Positions 56,627 through 64,000 of a stretch of DNA of 64,000 nt are shown piece by piece (the stretch's first letter is position 1; each line of letters starts with the position of its first letter). Under the pieces are notes generated by a model. It worked only from the letters and a program-made list of their open reading frames with translations, searched no databases and was not told the DNA's origin. A program made the translations under genes and the position numbers. This DNA comes from Labyrinthula sp. Ha (taxonomy: Eukaryota > Sar > Bigyra > Labyrinthulida > Labyrinthulaceae), in the NCBI GenBank assembly GCA_015227615.1, contig JAALGZ010000021.1:62001-126000 (forward strand), written 5' to 3'.

Positions 56627-59600
56627 TTTTATTTATATATTTTTATTTTTTCTGTTCTATTTTGACTTTATATCCTTTTAAGATTAGTGTTCCATTTTTT
56701 TTGTTTAATTATTTGTAAAACACAATCTGCTATCGTACTTTTTCGATGAATTATTATGTTCCATATTAAAATTTCTGGAATTCTAATGGAATGTTGTTTA
56801 ATAATATATTAGCAATTATCAATACTAAATGAAACAAAATTACGGAATAATATATAACGGTAATTCTAGATATATAACTACAGAAATGACAACGGATAAA
56901 AATGCACGGAAATTAATTTTATTGGATAAACTATTAATAAATTAAAATGTCTACTTTATAAATATAATTTCAAATATTAATTAAATATTTTAGTTGTTAA
57001 ATAATAACAAAGAATATATTTGAGAAGATAGAATATTTATAATACAAATATTTCTATCAAAAATTTGAAATAGATAAGAAACTTGTCTTTATCGAGGACA
57101 ATAAATAAGCACTGAGCTATACTAAACAAAGTTATGTTTTCAAAAATTTTCAACATGAAAAACTCCGATCAGTGGTAAAACTATACCAAGGATTAAATCA
57201 AATAAGAAAAAAGGGAGCCTGTGAATATCAACAAACTACAGAAGAAATATATTGACTACGACCCAAACGTGTTCTGTTGGTAACATAAAAACTATAGATA
57301 AAGATGCAACGCAAGCAAAACATTCATCAACAAATAAAAGTACCTTGCCGATAACCCTGATGATAAATTGAACTGGTAAAACTTTTAGCCTTTACAGCTT
57401 AACAAATACTAAGTAAGATTAGTAACTGAATTTAACTTGAAATCGATTTAAACCATCTTTTTTGCAACAACTCCAATCTTACTCGAAAAAAACCCTAGGA
57501 AGAAAATCGAGGTATTTTTTCCTGGACATAGAAAGAAGACTCTAAATAAATGTTATCTAAAGAGAATATTAATGGAAAACATAACTCTTCTAAGAAAAAT
57601 AAATAAGATAGTCTCCGGAGCTACCTGTAAAAGGCTGAAGCGTTATTAAAATCTTGGGGCCATAAACCTGTCTGAATATTATGTAGTCAATTGTCTACTC
57701 TACTCTTCGTTCCTCATAATATGAGAGTAGTAATAAAATGTGATCAATATTTAAAGTCTATGATAAGTACATATTTTATCAAAATCTTTTCTCTCTAGTG
57801 AAAATAATGAGGGCTAGAGATATTTGATGAATTCTGTCTTCAAGGCCAGCATCCAAGATTTGCTCCTGTTATGGGATCCAAATTAGGCAAAAATAGTTTT
57901 TTCTCACTTGGTGAATTTTATGAAAAGTGCTGATATTGTCATTGGTTCATTTAGTCATTCAAAGCAAGTAGAAGAAGTATCCTTGATGAGCACGAGGAAC
58001 TTACCAGAAAGAATATCTTGTATATCCTTCATTGCATCTTAAACACTAATACCTCTTAGTGAGCATAATTATCTGTAGGTAAACGAAAAACGTTAGAGCT
58101 GCGAGGTATCTGGAGATTATAGACTTCCTTACATTACTTGATTTAGCTGCAAGACATTTGGTACATATATATTCACCCTGCAACGCAACCTATAAACTAG
58201 TATCTCTACTGTAATACTTAGTAGTTGCACATATAAACATTAATAAAATACCCAGAACATCTACAACTGAACAACTGAATAACTGAAGCAGGAACTGCAA
58301 TCGGAAACGATAGCTGAGTAACATTCACAAGTATGCTCTCGCTGTTGAAGAGAGATTTAACTAATTAAATACCTGGGAATTTTTGCAATATTGACAATAA
58401 TAGTAGCTTTGCAATGCAAGTCCTATAGCAGAAAAAGAAAAAATACAACGGAAAAGTTTTGTACAATACGCTAGTATTAGAAAATATGATGTAAATAAAC
58501 CGGTTTCTTCAAGAAAAATCGTAATCACACAACTAAAGAATTGAAATACCACGAGTTAATTCAACTAGAGCTCAGCTCAAAGCTCATAATGTTACATACT
58601 AAAAGATTGTAAATTAGAGATAGCAGTCTAATGATATAATATTTTTAAATACAGTAAAATGTAACAAAGTTGACAGTCCCACAAATATTTACTATTTGCT
58701 TAATGTGAATAGGTGCCAAATTGTACAGGCAGTTAGGTATCATATTTGACCCAGCATTTGAAAAAAGATAGTTTTTATCCTAAAACAAACTTGTAAATAT
58801 CCAAGACTACTTTGAAGAAATATAATATCTTTATTTTCGGAAATCTCTTCCATTTATCTTATGCCTGTTTTTACGCCAATAGTTCTTACAGCTTGATATG
58901 TGTATCATGCAAGTTCTGTTATTAATTCATCTTCCTTATTGAACCAAGATTATATTTTTTTTTCATTAAATAACCTCTAAGATTTACATTGATGATCAAA
59001 TTTGAAGGTTTCTGTAGAACTATATCTGGTGATTTCACGTTAATAACTTTCTTACTAGGAAAGACTTCTCAGTCTAGCTTAGACTTGAGTTCGATGGGAT
59101 ATGTTTGTGTGTTTAAAAACCTTTGTTTATCTTTCTGCATCAGCAGACAACAGTCCAATCATATTTACCAGGTTATGCAAGAACTCATATGTTTCTATTA
59201 TCATGTGTTGAATTTCCTCATTTTTCATATTGCCTCTTAACTCTCTATGAATGTTTAAATTAAAGTCTGCTGTTACAGCTGTTAGTATCCTTCAGTTCCT
59301 ATTCCTAAGGATCTCTCTGACTTTTGAAATATTTTAGGTTGCGATAAAGGTCTCGCTTGTGGAGCTCTGTGTCCATGTCTGAAAGCTTTTCTTCCCTTTC
59401 CTTTGATTTGAAAGAAAGACACATCTGTATTTCTCACTATACAAACGTCACTAAATATTAAGTAGAAAGTTTTTATCTACATTCATTGTTTCATGAAAAC
59501 AACTAGAGTGGGTGAAAATGCTATTCTTCTCCTGCTTCATATATGATTTTTCTAGCCTCTAGCTCTTTTGTTCCATTACATTTGTATCTCGGCTCATTGG

Positions 59601-60564
59601 TTAGATAAATTTTTCTATGTTTTTGTTCGTAAATTCAAGTCTTAGTTGAATAAAATCAAGTTTACTAATCGATATATTGTTCAATGTCTTTTGACTAAAT
59701 ATATTTTTGTATGCCGGTCTGTTAAGCAAAAGTTGTTATTTTTTAAGCTTAAAAGGACTTTCTAATTTAGATGATCAGAAGAATTTGAAAATTTCACATA
59801 GTTTCCTTTTACACGGAAAGAAAACAGCCTATTTTCAACTGTGGCTGTAAAGCTTGCTTAAGATAGCAGTTTCCCAGCAAATATATAGTTTCTTTTTTCT
59901 ATTTCCTTATTTAGGTTGTTTTGGAGGCATTTTGGGTTTTAAAACACCTTACTGAGAAGTTCAAAGTATAGAATCTTATCTTCAATGCTTCTGTCTGGGC
60001 CTCTCTAGACTTAAAACTATATGTATATTCTTTCCAAATTTCATATATTTCATGAATTGGTATTTTCTTAAGTTATTAAAAACTATAGCCATTTAAACTC
60101 TACCTATCCTGTTCATGATAGCAGTTTATATGCAAAAACTTATATGAATTTGGTCCATTTTATTAACCATGAAGGACAGTTGCAACAGCTGTATGAGTTT
60201 TTTTACTATGCTTCCCTACGATGAAGCTAATGAAAAATCCATATGAGTAAGCACTGGAATATTTAGGATTTAATGATATTAGTCTTTAATGTACTACTAC
60301 TTTTTAATTCAACCGATAAAAAGTTATACAAACTATCTGAAAGAACTGTATTAGCAAAATTACCTCTATCGCTTTAGAGTTTAACTAATTTTGGAGATCT
60401 ATATTTCATGTTAACAATCTTAAGCTCTTAATACGCATTTTCAACTCATATTGAATGTTATGCACGGCAAACATTTATTCGGGGTAAACTATTGTTACTT
60501 GTTCCTTCTTAATAAAATTTTTGTGGAAAGAAGAGTAATTTTCAAAAGATTAAGAATTCAATAA
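56627..60564. other. Intergenic region, decayed
   Basis: There is AT-rich leader of the hydrolase gene to about 57050, then decayed sequence with slightly higher GC. No gene, RNA or clear mobile-element motif was recognised on either strand. Confidence 0.4.
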
Positions 60565-60572
60565 GTTGTCAC

Positions 60573-61596
60573 TAGGGTTTCTTAACGTATCGTGAATCAC
60601 GATGGTTAACGGTAATTTTCCGATAATTTTGCTTACCGTTATTAACGAAAAGGAAAATCGGAGACTTATGGGCAAACAGAAAAAAGCTGAAGGTAACGGA
60701 AACCACGATAGGTACGACAGGTAATGGTACGTACTGGTACTTTTGGGCAATTCAACAAACACCAAATTTTCTCTTCCTGGTTAAAGTCAAAACCAAACAA
60801 GTCCCGAAAAAACTCTTTGTGTGAACAAAAAAGGTGGCGCAAAGAAAAATAAAAGCAGTTTTATAACATGAACTAACAATAATTTGCTCACTGGAGCTTC
60901 AAAACTAGCTGTCTTCTACTTGTTAGAGATTTTGCTTAACTGAATTGTCTGGGAGACGTGTTTGATTGTGCGGAGAAATGCTAAGATTAGGCCAAAGAAA
61001 AGAAAATTGATTAAAAAAAATGGTTTTAAATTGAATGTTTTTCAGTACAGTTTAATTTATTTTTAGTTTGATCCGAAATACCTATAGTTCTATTTGCAGA
61101 TGATTCAAAATTTTTGCTATCCCCAAGGTATCACCTCTATTGTATCAGTTTTATTTTCCCTCAGAGAGTGAATTTTTTTTTAAATAATTTAGAAAAGGTA
61201 TTTGGAATACTTTGCTATTCTCTAGGAGTTTAGTTTGAGCTTAGATTGAGATAACTTCAAGGGAAAGGTTAGTAATCATAAGAAGATTTTCATGTATAAT
61301 AATTTGCACATGATGTTGATTCTGTGTTGCATTTACTTCTAAGTCTGCCTTTTCTTCAATTTTTTTCCTTTATAGAAAGGATATAGGCATGATATATTAT
61401 GGGGATATGATTTGGCACAGAGTATTAAATTGGTAAAAAATGTTTGGGAACACCTAAAACTATCGTTCTTATCGTGCTTAACGGAAATTACCGTTAATTT
61501 CCGATCCGTTAAGGATCCTTTAACATTAATAATGTTAAACAAAGTTTTGACAATTTCTTTGACAATAGTTAACAGTAAGAATGATAAGAAACCCTA
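60573..61596. mobile_element. Non-autonomous hAT-type DNA transposon, 1,024 bp
   Basis: The ends are a perfect 12-bp inverted repeat: TAGGGTTTCTTA at 60573-60584 and its complement at 61585-61596. They are flanked by an 8-bp target duplication with one mismatch (GTTGTCAC at 60565-60572, GTTGTTAC at 61597-61604). An 8-bp duplication and TAGGG-type ends are known marks of the hAT superfamily. Near both ends the motif TTAACGG/CCGTTAA recurs, like the subterminal repeats that hAT transposases bind. There is no transposase frame inside, so it depends on an element elsewhere. The nearly identical duplications suggest a modest age. Confidence 0.7.
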
Positions 61597-61604
61597 GTTG
61601 TTAC

Positions 61605-62179
61605 TAAAGATATGTTCCATGAAAATTTTTAAATATTTTTTATTATTTATTCTCTTTACTTGCCCTTCCTAGTTTCTAGTTGACCCTGCTTTTTCTAACC
61701 GGGCAGTTTGGTCATGTTTGAGTATTATTATTTTCATCACAGTATTACATTACCATTGATCCAAATAGTTTCTTCAAGCAAAAGACTCAAAGACTTCCTT
61801 TGATAGTTACATACTATTATATCACAGTATGACATTACTGTAAATACCACCTAACAATTAACCTATCAATCAGTCAGACACTAAGCAGTCGAGTGTACGA
61901 CTCTATCCATACTGACTGTTTACACTTTACATAGTTATAATACAATATTACATTACTGCACAATTGGTGCAACTTTACATAATACATTTTTACTAATACA
62001 TAAGCACCGGAAACAACAACTCGTAAAACCTCAATATCTCAACAACTACTGGGAGTTAGAAGACGTTACTTATATCATTTTAAAGCTGTTTTCAAGCTCT
62101 TTCAGTTAATTTAATTTAATATACTTATCCTCATACACATACAGACGATACGGACAATTACTTGTCTAACTTGGTTGCG
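61605..62179 (+). mobile_element. Probable 5' LTR/leader of the copia element
   Basis: Noncoding sequence directly before the gag start. It holds three near-identical 15-mers (ACAGTATTACATTAC type) at 61739-61753, 61824-61838 and 61942-61956. A possible primer-binding site starts with TGG at 62172 (TGGTTGCGATGG) and overlaps the gag ATG at 62180. The exact LTR ends cannot be set because the 3' LTR lies outside the window. Confidence 0.45.
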
Positions 62180-64000
62180 ATGGAAGTAAACGAAAATCAG
62201 AGTGATCCCGTGGAAGAACGAACAGCACGGAGTGAAAACTCCAACTTGACCCAAGGGGAAACTCATTTACAAAACTTTCCTGCTTCAACTACAACACTTA
62301 CGAAGCTAGAAATTACAAATGAAGCAATTAACGAAGAATTCTACAAAAAAGGACGAAAAAGATTGGAAAACCTTTTACGATCAAAAACTGATCAAAACCA
62401 ATTCGAACTACTGAAACAAGGTGTTGAGATGTACCTGCTTGCCTTAAAATTACAAATTAATGGAACATCTCTACGCAAATTTTTTAAATCTCATGATCGC
62501 AGCATCATTGATGAGCTGTTAGAATCTTACAATCCGCTTACTCAAAAATCTAACTACATTCTAGAGGAAGAAATTGACGATGAACTTTCAGATGACATCA
62601 TTTCTCTTTGGAAAAAAGACGTTGTTTTCTTACGAACAATCCGAACCCACATCGTTTTTGCAAAATCCTGCGACGCATCGGGGCTGTTACATTCTTACCT
62701 ACACAAACCAGAAAAAGAATTAACTTTGGAAACTTGATTTACAGCTGTTGGGAGGAATCAGAACCCATTACAGACTTCGTTAAACGCTTTGATTCTTTGG
62801 TACAACAGGCTAATCAGATCAAGATGATGCAAAATGACTCTGATTTACTTACACTTTTTCAAACTAAGATTCTCTTCAGAAGAAACAACAATCAGAAAAT
62901 TTTTACAGTTGTCAACAATTTGGATTCAAAAGATCTACCATTAAAGGATTACATGAGTGAAGTGACACAAGCCGTACTTCAGCATGACAATTCAGGTTTG
63001 ATCCCTTTTGATGCTCCAAGTACATCAGTTGTTGCATTTACAAAGAAAATTGTTTCTTCTAATTCAAAAGGTACATTGTGTTTCAATTGCGGTGAAGATT
63101 TTCCACACAAAGGCAAACAATGTGCTGCTAAAGGTGCTACCTGTTCTTACTGTGGTAAACCTAATCATTTTGCAAAGGTGTGTTCAACCAACCCAGAACG
63201 TACATTACAACTTCCCAAGATGAAGAAAAAGCCTACAAAGAAAACAGTAGCAGTAACTTCTACAAAAGAAAATTTTAATCCTTTCAGTTTCGCTACTTCT
63301 CTTTGTACCACAGGTTCAAACTCTTTAGCTGGGCTAGATTCATGCAGCGATGTTTTCGTTTTCAGAAGCGCTGATTTTTTTACACACATGGATCAGAAGC
63401 CTGGTAAACTTACACTTACAGAAAATTCTGGTAGCTACGAAAGCACTGGAACAGCCAGATTTGCATTCAAAGAATTTCCTTCTAAGTTTTTTACAGTACA
63501 GGCAATTTACATGCCAAGTGCAAATTTCAACATTTTGTGTACCTACGATCTAGAGCAACAGAATGTTAAAGTCAACCATCGCTCTAGAAATGTACAACTA
63601 GAAACAGGAAACAAATTAAAAATAATTTTACTTGGAAAGAAAAGCTTCATTGAAATCATTCCACTAGGGAAATCAGTTTTACAAACCTCTGATCCAAATC
63701 TAATGCATCGTAGGTTGATGCACCTCTCAGAGGACAAACTTAAACATGCTGGTTTCATTAAGGGTTCTCAAAAACTGAACAGCTGTCAAGTCTGTCTTCA
63801 GACAAAAGCTAAACACAACCCAGTGAAGAATTTAATTCACAAGATGAAACTCTCTCCTGATTCCAGAGGTCAAGCTTTTTCAATGGACTTACTCATTCCG
63901 CCAAAACACTCGATGAAACCAGTCAATGGTGTTGTGGCTGCATTGATTCTAGTTGACCTGAAAACAAAATTAATTAGAGTTGCTCCTTTAAGAACACTTC
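62180..64000 (+). mobile_element. Ty1/copia-type retroelement, gag to integrase, cut by window end
   Basis: A retroelement whose parts follow the copia order. There is a gag-like N-terminal part from the ATG at 62180, then a nucleocapsid with two zinc knuckles (CFNCGEDFPH and CSYCGKPNHFAKVC, about 63080-63185). A protease with LAGLDSCSD lies near 63330-63350. A GAG-pre-integrase finger with LMHRRLMHLSEDKL and CQVC lies near 63700-63805, and the start of the integrase core (FSMDLLIPP) near 63880-63905. Reverse transcriptase and RNase H would lie beyond the right edge. The visible part is largely open, with at most one or two interruptions, so it looks far younger than the copia relics at 4250-5160 and 11450-13950. 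Two knuckles are unusual for copia and more common in some Ty3 lineages. Confidence 0.82.

Noticed and set aside
1-64000. tRNA, rRNA and CRISPR features
   Set aside because: I looked for T-loop (GGTTCGAATCC-like) sequences and regular spaced repeats and saw none. A tRNA scan would be decisive.

Overview
This window comes from the nuclear genome of a single-celled eukaryote that I cannot place precisely. It is very AT-rich. Host genes are mostly single-exon. Two genes hold introns of only 31 and 32 bases, both GTATT...AG with a T-rich 3' part. TAA, TAG and TGA all end host genes, so the code looks standard. A complete UQCRB/QCR7 subunit of mitochondrial complex III argues for respiring mitochondria, and so against microsporidia, Cryptosporidium and Blastocystis. 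Tiny introns and AT richness would fit an alveolate, rhizarian or other parasitic protist, but this is only inference.

Layout. (1) 1-3754: a GT-rich leader region, then an ankyrin-PP2C phosphatase. (2) 3755-16497: no host gene that I can see. It is a graveyard of minus-strand retroelement remains: Ty1/copia at 4250-5160 and 11450-13950, Ty3/gypsy at 8350-9000, and perhaps a Ty3 integrase finger near 11000. (3) 16498-22322: a small cysteine-rich surface-type protein and two related membrane proteins of unknown family, all minus strand. (4) 22323-27130: intergenic, with a LINE-like reverse transcriptase scrap. (5) 27131-29670: a PRP38B-Tudor splicing protein and an MFS transporter, tail to tail with overlapping stop codons. 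(6) 29671-35777: decayed sequence. (7) 35778-37780: a helical BAR-like protein and a leucine-rich protein, tail to tail. (8) 37781-41372: noncoding, with a G-rich patch and short tandem repeats. (9) 41373-45820: a lysophospholipid acyltransferase, QCR7, a basic nuclear-type protein and perhaps a 38-residue ORF. (10) 45821-53378: decayed DNA with a Mutator-like (MULE) transposase relic. (11) 53379-56626: a membrane-anchored cyclophilin, a J-domain protein and a membrane-anchored serine hydrolase. (12) 56627-64000: noncoding DNA, a 1,024-bp hAT-type non-autonomous element with 12-bp terminal inverted repeats and 8-bp target duplications, then the start of a fairly fresh Ty1/copia element that runs off the right edge.

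The main architectural signal is that host genes sit in compact AT-rich islands, where every convergent neighbour pair is packed to within 60 bp or overlaps, while the islands are separated by several kilobases of decayed mobile DNA with higher GC. The genes do not form one pathway. They cover signalling, splicing, transport, lipid synthesis, respiration and protein folding. The least explained host genes are the two tandem membrane-protein paralogues at 19429-22322 and the membrane-anchored hydrolase at 55416-56626.
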